NCBI GenBank assembly: GCA_965371225.1
Contig: CBDUXP010000002.1
Location: forward strand, 102,106-166,105
Direction of reading: 5' to 3'
Source: CBDUXP01 sp965371225 [NCBI: uncultured bacterium]
Lineage (GTDB): Bacteria > Abyssobacteria > SURF-5 > CBDUXP01
Length of the DNA: 64,000 nucleotides
Positions 52,031-60,518 of this stretch are shown here, piece after piece (positions within the stretch are counted from its first letter, which is position 1; the number at the start of each line of letters is the position of its first letter). A program made the position numbers and the translations under genes. The notes beneath the pieces are model-generated. The model searched no databases. It saw only the letters and a program-made list of their open reading frames with translations, and had not been told where the DNA came from.

Positions 52031-53113
52031 TTACCGCTGCAGTTCCGCAGCCGGTGGATAGATGCGGCACCCGTCGCAAATCGTACCCTGCCGGTCGGGG
52101 AGGTCGCGTCCGCCACACCGCGAGCGTGCCGCTTGGTAGGCCGGCCCGTTCCAGATGTCATCGAACGTATCCTCTGCGAGGGTGCCGAAATCCCCGTTCG
52201 TCTGGCTCAGCCAGCAGCACGGCGCAATCGTGGTGTCGTAGTTGATCACCGCGCTCTTCCACAGCCAGAAGCACGGTTGCGGAATCAGGTAGTCCGCCTT
52301 GTGCGCCGCGACGGTGTCCGGCGCCGTCGGCGTCAGCCATTCGTCCACGAGCGCGTGGTCGAACGGGCGCGTGGTGTTGCCCAGCATGATGCCGAGCGGC
52401 GCGAACTTCAGGATGTCGACCCCCAGCGCCTTCGCCTTCCGGCGCGCCAGCGGCACTTCGTGCTCGTTGCCGTGCCGCACCAGGTATTGCCATTCGATGA
52501 GCGGCAGCCGCCCGCGGAGCCGGCGCTTCGCTTCCACCACCGCCCGCATGTTGGCGAACGCTTTCTCCACGTCGCCCCCCACGCGATACGTTTCGTACAC
52601 CCCTTGGCTGACGCCGTCCACCGAGAAGATCAGGTGGTCGAGACCGCAGGTGACCAACCGCTCCGCGTCGCCCTCGCGCAAGACCGTCCCGTTCGTGCTG
52701 ATGACCGTGCCGACGTTCGCCTCGTGCGCGTAGGTGATGAGATCGAAGATCTGCCGGTTCAGCAGCGGTTCCCCCCAATTGTGCAGCGCCAGCATGAAGA
52801 GGTCGGCCCCCACATGGTCAATGATGTGCTGGAACGTGGCCGGTGGCATGCGGCCTTTCGTGCGGTCGATCGTGCCGATGCCCGTGGGGCACAACGGGCA
52901 GCGCAGGTTGCAGATGTTGTTCGTGTCCAGCACGAGCGCGTACGGACGGCCGGAGCACTGGAGCGCGCGGCGCCGGTAATCCCGCTCCACCCGCAGCCAA
53001 TTGAGTCCTTTGCGGAGCGTAGCGTGCCGCAGCGCGATCTGTGCGTAGAGGAGATACCGCCGCGCGGCGGCGAATCGATCCCGCCAGCCGGCGTCCAGGG
53101 ATACTGCGGTCAT
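52031..53113 (-). CDS. radical SAM/SPASM-domain protein
   Basis: 360 residues from the ATG at 53113. The radical SAM motif is CNLRCPLC followed by PTGIGTIDRTKG. ALHNWGEPLLNRQIFDLITY has the GEPLLN motif, then STNGTVL and the SVDGVSQ segment. A C-terminal SPASM-type cluster region follows (PCFWLWKSAVINYDTTIAPC, CGGRDLPDRQGTICDGCR, with paired Cys). Such proteins modify peptides or proteins or act in cofactor or lipopolysaccharide biosynthesis; the substrate is unknown. A -10 box (TATACT) on the minus strand lies at 53141-53136, and no Shine-Dalgarno is visible. It is divergent from the MshEN-like pair. Confidence 0.85.
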   Translation of the reverse strand: MTAVSLDAGWRDRFAAARRYLLYAQIALRHATLRKGLNWLRVERDYRRRALQCSGRPYALVLDTNNICNLRCPLCPTGIGTIDRTKGRMPPATFQHIIDHVGADLFMLALHNWGEPLLNRQIFDLITYAHEANVGTVISTNGTVLREGDAERLVTCGLDHLIFSVDGVSQGVYETYRVGGDVEKAFANMRAVVEAKRRLRGRLPLIEWQYLVRHGNEHEVPLARRKAKALGVDILKFAPLGIMLGNTTRPFDHALVDEWLTPTAPDTVAAHKADYLIPQPCFWLWKSAVINYDTTIAPCCWLSQTNGDFGTLAEDTFDDIWNGPAYQAARSRCGGRDLPDRQGTICDGCRIYPPAAELQR

Positions 53114-53167
53114 GGGGAGCGGAGCGTCTGCTCGCAGTATAGCAACGCCCTTCGGACCCCGACATAC

Positions 53168-53196
53168 CTGACAGGCATTTGCCGGTTGTGTACACT
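53168..53196 (+). promoter_or_regulatory. promoter of the MshEN-like gene pair
   Basis: CTGACA (53168-53173) and TACACT (53191-53196) have exactly 17 bp between them. The minus-strand -10 of the radical SAM gene (53136-53141) lies close by, forming a divergent promoter region. Confidence 0.6.
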
Positions 53197-53247
53197 GGCC
53201 GGGACGCGCGGATCGCGAGGGTGGCGTCACATGAACGTGGAGCATCG

Positions 53248-53667
53248 GTGACCGAGCACAGCGCGCCGAAAGACGATCCGGCTGCTTTTCAGGAGCAACA
53301 GAAGTTCGGCGAGTTCCTGGTGGAGCGCGGCGACCTCACGGCCGAAGGGCTGACCGAGGCCCTTGGGAAGCAGCAGGACCTGAATGCGCGGCTGGGCGCG
53401 CTCGCCATGGAACGCGGCCTCATCTCCTACGAGCAGGTGCAGCAGACGCTCGAGGAGCAGGAACGCACCGGGCATCTGTTCGGGCGGTGCGCCGTCCGGC
53501 TGGGGATTTTGGATGCGATCGCCATTGATGGGCTGCTGACGGTGCAGGCCGACCTGCGCTTGCGGTTGGGTCAGGTCTTGGTCGTCAGCGGGATTATGAC
53601 CCCCGACGCCGTCGAGGCCGCGCTGGTCGCGTACAAGCAGGCGATGCGCGCCGAAGAATCGCGATGA
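53248..53667 (+). CDS. MshEN-like (GspE/PilB N-domain-type) mini-protein 1
   Basis: 139 residues from the GTG at 53248, with GGAG six bases upstream. Three short repeated helix-turn units: KFGEFLVERGDLTAEGLTEA, LGALAMERGLISYEQVQQTL and LGQVLVVSGIMTPDAVEAAL. These match the pattern of the N-terminal MshEN/GspE-N domains of type II secretion and pilus ATPases, which bind cyclic di-GMP in some members. The ATPase part is absent. The protein is free-standing and partnered with a second copy (overlap ATGA). A regulatory or adaptor role in a c-di-GMP pathway is a guess. Confidence 0.75.
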   Translation: MTEHSAPKDDPAAFQEQQKFGEFLVERGDLTAEGLTEALGKQQDLNARLGALAMERGLISYEQVQQTLEEQERTGHLFGRCAVRLGILDAIAIDGLLTVQADLRLRLGQVLVVSGIMTPDAVEAALVAYKQAMRAEESR

Positions 53668-54017
53668 GCCAGCCCCGGTTCGGCGAGTTCCTGATCCTGC
53701 ATGGCCTGGTCACGGAAGCGCACGTGGCCGAAGCGGCGGCCATTCAACAGAGCAGTGCGATTCGTCTCGGTACCCTGGCTTCGCAGGCCGGCATTCTCAC
53801 GCATCTGCAAATCGAACAGATCGTCCAACAGCAAGCACGCACGGGGGAGCGGTTCGGCGATGCGGCGGTCGCGCTCGGGTTCGCCACCGGCAAGCAGGTC
53901 GACAGCCTGTGCACCCAGCAGCAGGACGGGGTGCCGCTCATGGGGCAGGTGTTGTGCGTCCTGAATTACCTGGACGAGGAGTCGCTGGAAACCGCGTTAC
54001 GCGAGTTCAGCGCCTAG
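53664..54017 (+). CDS. MshEN-like mini-protein 2
   Basis: 117 residues. A paralogue of the preceding gene: RFGEFLILHGLVTEAHVAEA, RLGTLASQAGILTHLQIEQI and FGDAAVALGFATGKQVDSLC, each a ~20-residue helix-turn repeat. No Walker motif. Overlaps gene 1 by 4 bp (ATGA), so they are translated together, perhaps as a heteromer. Converges on the ABC ATPase with a CTAG stop overlap at 54014-54017. Confidence 0.72.
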   Translation: MSQPRFGEFLILHGLVTEAHVAEAAAIQQSSAIRLGTLASQAGILTHLQIEQIVQQQARTGERFGDAAVALGFATGKQVDSLCTQQQDGVPLMGQVLCVLNYLDEESLETALREFSA

Positions 54018-55117
54018 TCGGCCGGCGGGAGGACCGCCGCCCCAGTGGCCGCGTCAAACAGCAGCGCGGTCTCGATCTGCACCGCTACGGCTAGCGGCGC
54101 GTCCAGCTCCGGCAGGGGAGCATCCGCAGGGAGGCGGGCGGCCCACCGCAAGGCGCCCCACTCCAGCCATGCGACGCGATCGGGACCGGCCCCTTCGACT
54201 CCGACATACCGCATCGCCAACGTGACGGTATTCGCGCCCGGGGTCTGGCGCAGCGTCACGTGTTCCGGCCGCACCCCCAACACCACGTCGTTGGGTAACC
54301 GCTGCGTGCCCGCCCACGCGGGCAGCGGCAGCGCACCCGCCTCGGTCTCCAGGTACACGGTGCCGGCATCCGTCGCGGGCCGCCCTTGCGCACAATTGAT
54401 GGGCGGGTGCCCCAGGGCGCGCGCCACGTCCAGCGCCGCCGGCTGCCGGTAGAGCGCATCCGGCGACCCGGCCTGCAGCAGCACGCCGTTTTGCATGACC
54501 GCCAGCCGTTGCGCCAGCGAGATGGCCTCTTGCTGATCGTGCGTGACGTACAGCATCGTGGTGCCGGTGGCGGCGTGCAGGTGCCGGATCTCGTCGCGCA
54601 CGGTCGCGCGCAGGGAGGCATCCAGATTGCTGAGAGGCTCGTCCAGCAGGAAGAGTGTCGGCCGGCGAATGAGCGCGCGACCGAGCGCCACGCGCTGCTG
54701 CTCACCGCCGCTGAGGTCCTTGGGCCGGCGCTCGAGGAGCGGCGTGAGCCGCAGCTGTTCCGCGACTTGTTGCACTTGCTCGGCCCGGTCGCCGGGCGGG
54801 ACGCGCCGCATCTTGAGCGCGAATCCCAAGTTCTCCGCCACGGTCATGTGCGGATACAGCGCGTAGGACTGAAAGACCATCGCCACGTCGCGCTCGGCGG
54901 GGGGAACGGCCGTGACGTCCGTGCCCCCGAGCCACACGCGCCCCTCCGTTGGCGTTTCCAAGCCCGCAATGAGGCGGAGGAGCGTCGATTTGCCGGAGCC
55001 GGACGGTCCCATGAGCACGAGGAACTCGCCGTCGGGCACCGTCAACGAGAGGGGGCGCACCGCCTCGGTGCCGTCCGGATAGCGCATGGCCAGGCGGTCC
55101 AGCCGCAGGCTTGCCAT
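54014..55117 (-). CDS. MalK/UgpC-type ABC transporter ATP-binding protein
   Basis: 367 residues. ABC ATPase with Walker A GPSGSGKST, Q-loop FQSYALYPHMTVAENLGFAL, signature LSGGEQQRVALGRAL, Walker B LFLLDEPLSNLDAS, and a C-terminal OB/TOBE domain (VLGVRPEHVTL). This is the MalK/UgpC branch that drives import of sugars and glycerol-phosphates and that often serves several permeases. No permease or binding protein is near. It is the last gene of a minus-strand operon behind a GH84 glycosidase (3-bp gap), which points to an aminosugar or glycan substrate for a permease encoded elsewhere. Confidence 0.9.
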   Translation of the reverse strand: MASLRLDRLAMRYPDGTEAVRPLSLTVPDGEFLVLMGPSGSGKSTLLRLIAGLETPTEGRVWLGGTDVTAVPPAERDVAMVFQSYALYPHMTVAENLGFALKMRRVPPGDRAEQVQQVAEQLRLTPLLERRPKDLSGGEQQRVALGRALIRRPTLFLLDEPLSNLDASLRATVRDEIRHLHAATGTTMLYVTHDQQEAISLAQRLAVMQNGVLLQAGSPDALYRQPAALDVARALGHPPINCAQGRPATDAGTVYLETEAGALPLPAWAGTQRLPNDVVLGVRPEHVTLRQTPGANTVTLAMRYVGVEGAGPDRVAWLEWGALRWAARLPADAPLPELDAPLAVAVQIETALLFDAATGAAVLPPAD

Positions 55118-55120
55118 GGG

Positions 55121-56911
55121 TCAGGCGGTCTGCTCGAGTACCCAGCGAGCAAATGAGGCGACGATGTCGCCGCAGGTTTCTTCCTGCACCGCGTTCATGC
55201 GGGTGCAGGCGGTCTCCAGAAGGTCGCGCTCGTGCGGGCGGCGGTCGGCGGGAGTCTGCAATACGCCGAGCGCGCGGCGCGCCACGTTTGTCCACCCTTC
55301 GAGCGCGGCGACCCAGGGGAGCATTTCGTGCCGGAGCGCGGGATTCGAGAGCCGCTCGAAAGCCGTGGCGGTCAACCGCAGCTCCGCCAGGTGGTTGAGC
55401 AGCGTCTTCGCGGCCGCACGGGCGTCCGCCCCGCCCCAGGCCGCTTGCACCGCGCGCACGTCCGCCGCGAGCGCGTCGGATTCCGTTTCGTGCAGGCAGC
55501 AGTGGCGCATGTTCTCCGCGAACACCTGCAGGTGGGCCGCTTCGGCCGGATGGTCCAGCAGGGCCAGCGCCGTGCGATAGAACGCTGCCTCCGGCTCGTA
55601 CGCGTCCGGTCCCCATAAGTATTCTGCGATGGTGCCCAACGCCAGCTTACTGGCCTCGCACTGGGGCATCGGGTTGCTGATGAGTCCGCGGGCCGCGGTG
55701 AACAGGTCCGCATCCCGGCCGACGATCGGATTCGTGTGCAACCGCCCGGTCATTGACGCGTCGTTCACGGGGTAGTTGTCCCAGAACGTGATGGGGCGGC
55801 CAAACCGGCCGCTGATGCGTGCCGTGTGCGCCGTCTCCAGTCGCGTCGAGCAAATCTGCGGCCCGGTGTAAAAGATATCCACCTCGGGCGCGAGCCCGTC
55901 CCGGAGCGCCCGCACGTAACCGCTCTCGCAATCGCCCCAGTATTCGACGGGACAGAAGATGAGCGTGCAGGCGGGGTCCCATCCCTGCAGCGTCTCAAGG
56001 ACCTGCATCGTGACCGCGGCCTGCGCCACGCCGAGGGGCGCGATGTCGTCCGGCGTGGCCTCACCGTACACCGGCACGTCCGCATCGTTGAGGAATACGT
56101 ACGGGATGTCGTCGAAGTACAGGCCGAAGTCCCGCACTCCCGCGTCGAAGAGCGTGCGGTATTTCGCGCAAATCAGCGCCACGTCCTCCGGGGCGCTGTA
56201 CTGGAGGTCGAGGCCGGGCGCCAGCGAATAGACGAATCGTAACCCTTCCGCCGTGCACTGTTCGATCTGTTGTAGCACCGCACCGAACGCGTCTTCCGGA
56301 TAGGGTTCGCGCCATAAGCTGCGGTGGTAGAGGTCGTCCTTGGGGGCGTACACAAACGTGTTGAACTTCCGAGCGGCCAGAAAGCGCAGCATGCCCGCCC
56401 GGGCATCCGGCGACCACGGCGCGCCGTAAAAGCCTTCGATTACGCCCCGTACCGGCCAGGCGGGCCAGTCTAGAATGCCGCCGCACACCAGGCCCGCATC
56501 CGACCACATCTGCGCAAGCGATCGGATAGCCATTTCGACGCCGGCGGGCTGCGCGGCCATCACGTGGACGCGGGTCTGCTTCCCGTCCCGGTAGACCGCG
56601 AGCCCATAGGCTTCCGGATTGTCGCGAGGCAGCGCCACTTCCGGCGGCAGGAGCCCGCTCGGGATGGCCTGCATGGCCGCTGCCACGTCTGTGTGGAGGC
56701 TGATGCTGGTCTGCGCGTCGGCCGCGACGTCGGTCACGCCCAACCCCCAGCGGGCGACCAGCGCCTCCCCGCGAACGCGCGCGACCGCCGGCCACGCATC
56801 GGGCGCCCCGAGATGCACGGGCCCCGCGGGGGTGACGACGGCATCCAGCGTGTCGTAGCGCGGCGGCGGCGAGAGGCGCGCGCGCAGGTCGTCAGGAAGC
56901 GCCACGGTCAC
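55121..56911 (-). CDS. GH84 family beta-N-acetylglucosaminidase, apparently cytoplasmic
   Basis: 596 residues from the GTG at 56911. An N-terminal GH84/GH20-type alpha-beta domain (~150 residues) is followed by the GH84 barrel: VRGVIEGFYGAPWSPDARAG, NTFVYAPKDDLYHRSLWREP, and the catalytic pair in YFDDIP (Asp267, Asp268). The helical C-terminal domain is present. Enzymes of this family hydrolyse terminal beta-GlcNAc, including protein O-GlcNAc, by substrate-assisted catalysis. There is no signal peptide, unlike most bacterial GH84s, so it should act inside the cell. The start overlaps the nucleotidyltransferase stop (GTGA) and the ABC ATPase follows 3 bp later. Confidence 0.88.
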   Translation of the reverse strand: MTVALPDDLRARLSPPPRYDTLDAVVTPAGPVHLGAPDAWPAVARVRGEALVARWGLGVTDVAADAQTSISLHTDVAAAMQAIPSGLLPPEVALPRDNPEAYGLAVYRDGKQTRVHVMAAQPAGVEMAIRSLAQMWSDAGLVCGGILDWPAWPVRGVIEGFYGAPWSPDARAGMLRFLAARKFNTFVYAPKDDLYHRSLWREPYPEDAFGAVLQQIEQCTAEGLRFVYSLAPGLDLQYSAPEDVALICAKYRTLFDAGVRDFGLYFDDIPYVFLNDADVPVYGEATPDDIAPLGVAQAAVTMQVLETLQGWDPACTLIFCPVEYWGDCESGYVRALRDGLAPEVDIFYTGPQICSTRLETAHTARISGRFGRPITFWDNYPVNDASMTGRLHTNPIVGRDADLFTAARGLISNPMPQCEASKLALGTIAEYLWGPDAYEPEAAFYRTALALLDHPAEAAHLQVFAENMRHCCLHETESDALAADVRAVQAAWGGADARAAAKTLLNHLAELRLTATAFERLSNPALRHEMLPWVAALEGWTNVARRALGVLQTPADRRPHERDLLETACTRMNAVQEETCGDIVASFARWVLEQTA

Positions 56912-58299
56912 CAGCCGTACCGGTCCGGACCCCACGTGCGCTTCTGCAACGTCTGTTCGACCGTGACCAGCGTATTGGCCGGCACGTCGTCGTTGAGCAC
57001 CACCCCCGGGCCGACGATGCTGTGGTGGCCGACCTTGCACCCGGGCATCAACGTAGCGTTTACCCCGGTGCGCGTGTAGTCGCCCAGGTAGCAGGCGTTC
57101 GCGTTGTCGTATGCGATCTCCCGGCGCCCCTTCACGCGTTGGGTCGTAATGAAATCGTCGAACCGCAGCGTGCCACAGACCGTGGCGGCGCCGAGGTCGC
57201 TACTGCTGCCGACGATGCCCCACACTTCCAGATAGTGCACCGCCCACACGTTGTCAAAGAAGACGCCCGCCACTTCGGCCCCATGCCCCACATGGCAGCC
57301 GTCCCCGAGCACCGTGTACGCCTCCAGCTTGCAGTAGTCCCGCACCTCGCAGCCGCTCCCGAGCATGCAATTCGGGCCGAGGATGACGCCGTTGTCGACG
57401 ATCGTCCCATCACCGATCCAGGCGTTCCCCTGCAGGACCACGCGCGGGCCGATGTAGACGTTTTCGCCCAGTACGAGGCTGCCGCGCACGTCCGCCTGCT
57501 CGTGAATGGTCGCGCTGGCCGGCACCACGTCCTCCTGCTGTTCCGCGGCGGCGACGTCCAGCAGGGCCCGCGTGGCTTCCAGCACGTGCCACGGCTTGTC
57601 CAGATCGAAGCACGGTTCGCGGGTCTCGGCGCAGGCGAGCGGAATGTCGTCCCCGAGCATCGTCTGCAAACTCATGGCGAGGTCCCGGTCTCGCGGCGGC
57701 ATGGTGCCCACTTGCACGCTGGTGGTGAACTCCGGGTGCGCGTCGAGAAACGGAACGATGCGGCGGTTCAGCGCGAAGGCGCCAGCGAGCCGGTGGTCCA
57801 CCTGCCCGCGCGGGTGGCCCCAGATGCGCGTGATGTATCCGCCGGACACCTGCGGGCACACCCAGTTCTGCGGCAGCTCGCGGCCGAGGGGCGTGACGAG
57901 CGCGACCGGTTCGCCGCCCGTATCGTTGCGCCGGTGCAACAAGTCTTGCAAGCCGCGGCGGGTGGTGACCACGTCACCGTAGAGCACGAGGAACTGCTCG
58001 TCCGGCACGGCCGCGAGCGCGAGCCTCAGCGCGTCCGCGCTGCCCGTCGCGTCCGGCTGCTGCACGTACTCCACGCGGTCGTCATGCCGCAGGGCGTGCC
58101 GCACCGCGCCGTCCAGATGACCGACCACCACGACGAGACGCCGAAATCCCAGGTCCCGCAGCATGGCCACCTGCGTGGCCACGATGGCGCGGTTCAGGAT
58201 GGGCAGCGCGGCCTTCGGTTTTGTCTCGCCGTACGGCCAGATGCGCGTGCCGCGGCCGGCGGCGAGGATGATGGCGGTGGTGAGAGGGCTACTCGGCAT
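56908..58299 (-). CDS. sugar-1-phosphate nucleotidyltransferase with left-handed beta-helix (GlmU-like plan)
   Basis: 463 residues. N-terminal nucleotidyltransferase domain: AIILAAGRGTRIWPYGETKP with the GxGTRxxP signature, QQPDATGSADALRLAL, LYGDVV, ending about residue 230. C-terminal hexapeptide-repeat beta-helix (TIHEQADVRGSLVLGENVYI, GDGTIVDNGVILGPNCMLGS), as in GlmU and glucose-1-phosphate thymidylyl-/adenylyltransferases. It makes an NDP-sugar and may carry acyltransferase activity, but the GlmU acetyl-transfer residues cannot be confirmed. It overlaps the membrane protein stop by 11 bp and the GH84 start by 4 bp. It does not look like the housekeeping GlmU. Confidence 0.82.
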   Translation of the reverse strand: MPSSPLTTAIILAAGRGTRIWPYGETKPKAALPILNRAIVATQVAMLRDLGFRRLVVVVGHLDGAVRHALRHDDRVEYVQQPDATGSADALRLALAAVPDEQFLVLYGDVVTTRRGLQDLLHRRNDTGGEPVALVTPLGRELPQNWVCPQVSGGYITRIWGHPRGQVDHRLAGAFALNRRIVPFLDAHPEFTTSVQVGTMPPRDRDLAMSLQTMLGDDIPLACAETREPCFDLDKPWHVLEATRALLDVAAAEQQEDVVPASATIHEQADVRGSLVLGENVYIGPRVVLQGNAWIGDGTIVDNGVILGPNCMLGSGCEVRDYCKLEAYTVLGDGCHVGHGAEVAGVFFDNVWAVHYLEVWGIVGSSSDLGAATVCGTLRFDDFITTQRVKGRREIAYDNANACYLGDYTRTGVNATLMPGCKVGHHSIVGPGVVLNDDVPANTLVTVEQTLQKRTWGPDRYGW

Positions 58300-59728
58300 C
58301 AGCGGCGGGCATCATACCGGAGCCCGCTGCACGCGAGAACCCTGCGCTCCGCCACGGGGGCCACCGCGCTATTTCCCGTTGTGCCGCCTGCACCCACAGC
58401 CGCGCCCGGCGCACGGAGGGGCTCCGCCGCGTCTCCCCGGATGGGAGCGGGTACGTGGGCGGTCCGCTGGCGATGCGCACCGGATCCGCACGCGCCAACC
58501 GGTCCACCGTGAAGATGTCCAGCGTGGTGAGCAGATACGCGTCGCTGGCATCCAGCGGGGGCAAGGCGGCGAGCAGGATGGGGCCGGCCGCGACTTCGAT
58601 ATCCTCCGGCGGCCACGCCAAGGCGGCACCGATGCGCAACCGTTCGCCCGGATGGTTCAGCGCCCGCGCCACTTCGTCGGGGTAGGTGAAGCCGGCGGCC
58701 ACCAGCGCTTGGCCGGCGGGAGTCATTCCCCACACGGAATCCGCCAGGCGCGCCCGGCGCGCACCGATGGTGAAGCGGTTGGTCAGGGCCATCTGCACCA
58801 GCACGTACAGGACGCACAGCACGGTGACGCGGCCCCACGCCCGGCGGGACAGGATGGGACCCCGGGTCGGCGTGGCGGGCGTGGCACGCCACCCGCGGCC
58901 GTTGCGGAGCAGGGTGACGAACGTGGTCATGCACATGAGTTCGACGGCAAACGGGGGGAACCCAAGAAAGCCGAAGACGGGCATCTCGAAGATCTTGAAG
59001 TTTTCGAAGAAGGGGACCGTGTACAGCCACTTGACCGGCGCCCAGAAGTTCCAGGTCTCCCACAAGCCCCCCGCGATGAATCCCGCGCAGAGGGTGCGGC
59101 AGAGCACAGTCAGATCGCCGCGGCTCCAGTCTTGCCAGAACGAATGGCCGCCCCACTTAGCGTTGATCGGGTCAAGCAAGAACACGAACACGCCCCACAC
59201 CAAGGGGAACGCGTACGTGGGCCAGAGCACCGGCAGGACCGCCATCGCGATGCCGAGCGCGTAAGAAAGGCGCCAGGTGCCTGCGCCCACCGCCCGGGGG
59301 CGGATCGCCACACGCCGCGGAAACTCGTACGCTTCCAACAGGTCGAAGATCTCGAACACCCCAGGAAGGACGGTGGCGAACGCGGTGGTGTACCGCACGG
59401 TGCGCACGACCAGGCTGGGGTCCGCCCCGATGTAATACCAGTCCTGCAGCCGCAGATTCCACGTTTCGAAGTGGAACCAAAAGACAATGGACCAGAGCGC
59501 GAGCAGGGCCGCTTCGTTCGGGCGAGTGTGCAGCAGCGAAGCCCCCCGCTTCGCGAGCACCAGGCCGTCCGCGGCTACGATGAACGTCCACCACGCCCAT
59601 TGGTAGAACCACTGGGCGATGGGTTCGCGGCCGTAGGCGAGGGCCACGTAGCCGGCCAGGTGCAGCGCGCCCGCGATCAGCGCTTGCCGCCTGCCGCGGT
59701 GCCAGGTGCTGCTCGGGATCCCGGTCAT
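58289..59728 (-). CDS. polytopic membrane protein of unknown function in the GH84 operon
   Basis: 479 residues. About nine to ten hydrophobic helices, rich in Trp (WFYQWAWWTFIV, LWSIVFWFHFETWNLRLQDWYY, LCAGFIAGGLWETWNFW). Conserved-looking aromatic/acidic loops such as ETWN occur twice. A ~120-residue soluble C-terminus contains a PDEVARALNHPGERL segment. I recognise no family; the repeated ETWN pattern could be a lipid- or polyprenyl-handling site. Located between the DprE2-like gene (37-bp gap) and the nucleotidyltransferase (11-bp overlap), it may be a glycosyltransferase or flippase of the same pathway. Confidence 0.72.
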   Translation of the reverse strand: MTGIPSSTWHRGRRQALIAGALHLAGYVALAYGREPIAQWFYQWAWWTFIVAADGLVLAKRGASLLHTRPNEAALLALWSIVFWFHFETWNLRLQDWYYIGADPSLVVRTVRYTTAFATVLPGVFEIFDLLEAYEFPRRVAIRPRAVGAGTWRLSYALGIAMAVLPVLWPTYAFPLVWGVFVFLLDPINAKWGGHSFWQDWSRGDLTVLCRTLCAGFIAGGLWETWNFWAPVKWLYTVPFFENFKIFEMPVFGFLGFPPFAVELMCMTTFVTLLRNGRGWRATPATPTRGPILSRRAWGRVTVLCVLYVLVQMALTNRFTIGARRARLADSVWGMTPAGQALVAAGFTYPDEVARALNHPGERLRIGAALAWPPEDIEVAAGPILLAALPPLDASDAYLLTTLDIFTVDRLARADPVRIASGPPTYPLPSGETRRSPSVRRARLWVQAAQREIARWPPWRSAGFSRAAGSGMMPAADAE

Positions 59729-59765
59729 GCGTCTCCGTTCGCGTTCCCGGCCCGCCGCGCTCCCG

Positions 59766-60518
59766 TCAGAGTTTCAGGCGCTTGAAGAGGGGTTCCGGAA
59801 TCGCCTTGATCGCGGCCATGATGCCACGCCAGAAGAACGGGAGGTAGACCTCATTCTTGCCCTTGGCGATGGCCGCATGGATGCCGCGCGCGACTACGTC
59901 AGGGCCGACGAAGAGCGGCCCCTTCGGGAACGCGGCGGTCATGGGCGTGTCCACGAACCCCGGCTTGATCGTGAGTACCTGCACCCCCGCCGGGGCCAGG
60001 CGGTTGCGCAACCCCTGCAGGTACACGTTGAGCGCGCCCTTCGCCGTACCGTAGAGGTAGTTGCTCTGCCGGCCGCGGTCACCGGCGACGGACGAAATCA
60101 CCGCGAGCGTGCCGCGGCCGCGCTCTTCCATGTGATTCGCCAGCGGGACGAGGAGTGAGATGACGCTCTCGAAATTGACGCGCAACAACTTCTGAATGGC
60201 GGCGAACTCCCGTTCGGCCTCCCGTTGATCGCCCAACACCCCGTGCGCGATGAGGGCGATGTCTATCCCATCGAGAAAATCCGTGGCCCGGTGGATGATC
60301 CCCTCGTGGCCCGACAGGTCCACCAAGTCCGCCGCTATGGTGCGCACTGCCGCGGCCCCGCGCACTTCCAGGTCCTTCGCCACCGCATCCAACTTGGCCG
60401 GATCGCGGGCCACCAGGAACAGGCGCGCCCCGTCGGCGGCGTACAGCTTGGCCGTCTCTTGGGCAATGGCCGACGTGGCGCCGACGATGCACACCCCCGA
60501 GCCGGCCGCCCCCGTCAT
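59766..60518 (-). CDS. DprE2-like short-chain dehydrogenase
   Basis: 250 residues. SDR fold with nucleotide motif VGATSAIAQETAKLYAADGA (a TGxxxGxG variant), NxHG-type IALIAHGV, catalytic ISSVAGDRG and YLYGTAKGAL, with Ser, Tyr and Lys in order, and PGFVDTPMT. It matches the DprE2 branch that reduces the 2-keto intermediate of decaprenylphosphoryl-ribose to arabinose. Overlaps the DprE1-like gene by 4 bp (ATGA). The pair would epimerise a polyprenyl-phosphate sugar at C2. In Actinobacteria this feeds arabinan; here it is inside an operon with GH84, so another sugar is possible. Confidence 0.86.
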   Translation of the reverse strand: MTGAAGSGVCIVGATSAIAQETAKLYAADGARLFLVARDPAKLDAVAKDLEVRGAAAVRTIAADLVDLSGHEGIIHRATDFLDGIDIALIAHGVLGDQREAEREFAAIQKLLRVNFESVISLLVPLANHMEERGRGTLAVISSVAGDRGRQSNYLYGTAKGALNVYLQGLRNRLAPAGVQVLTIKPGFVDTPMTAAFPKGPLFVGPDVVARGIHAAIAKGKNEVYLPFFWRGIMAAIKAIPEPLFKRLKL

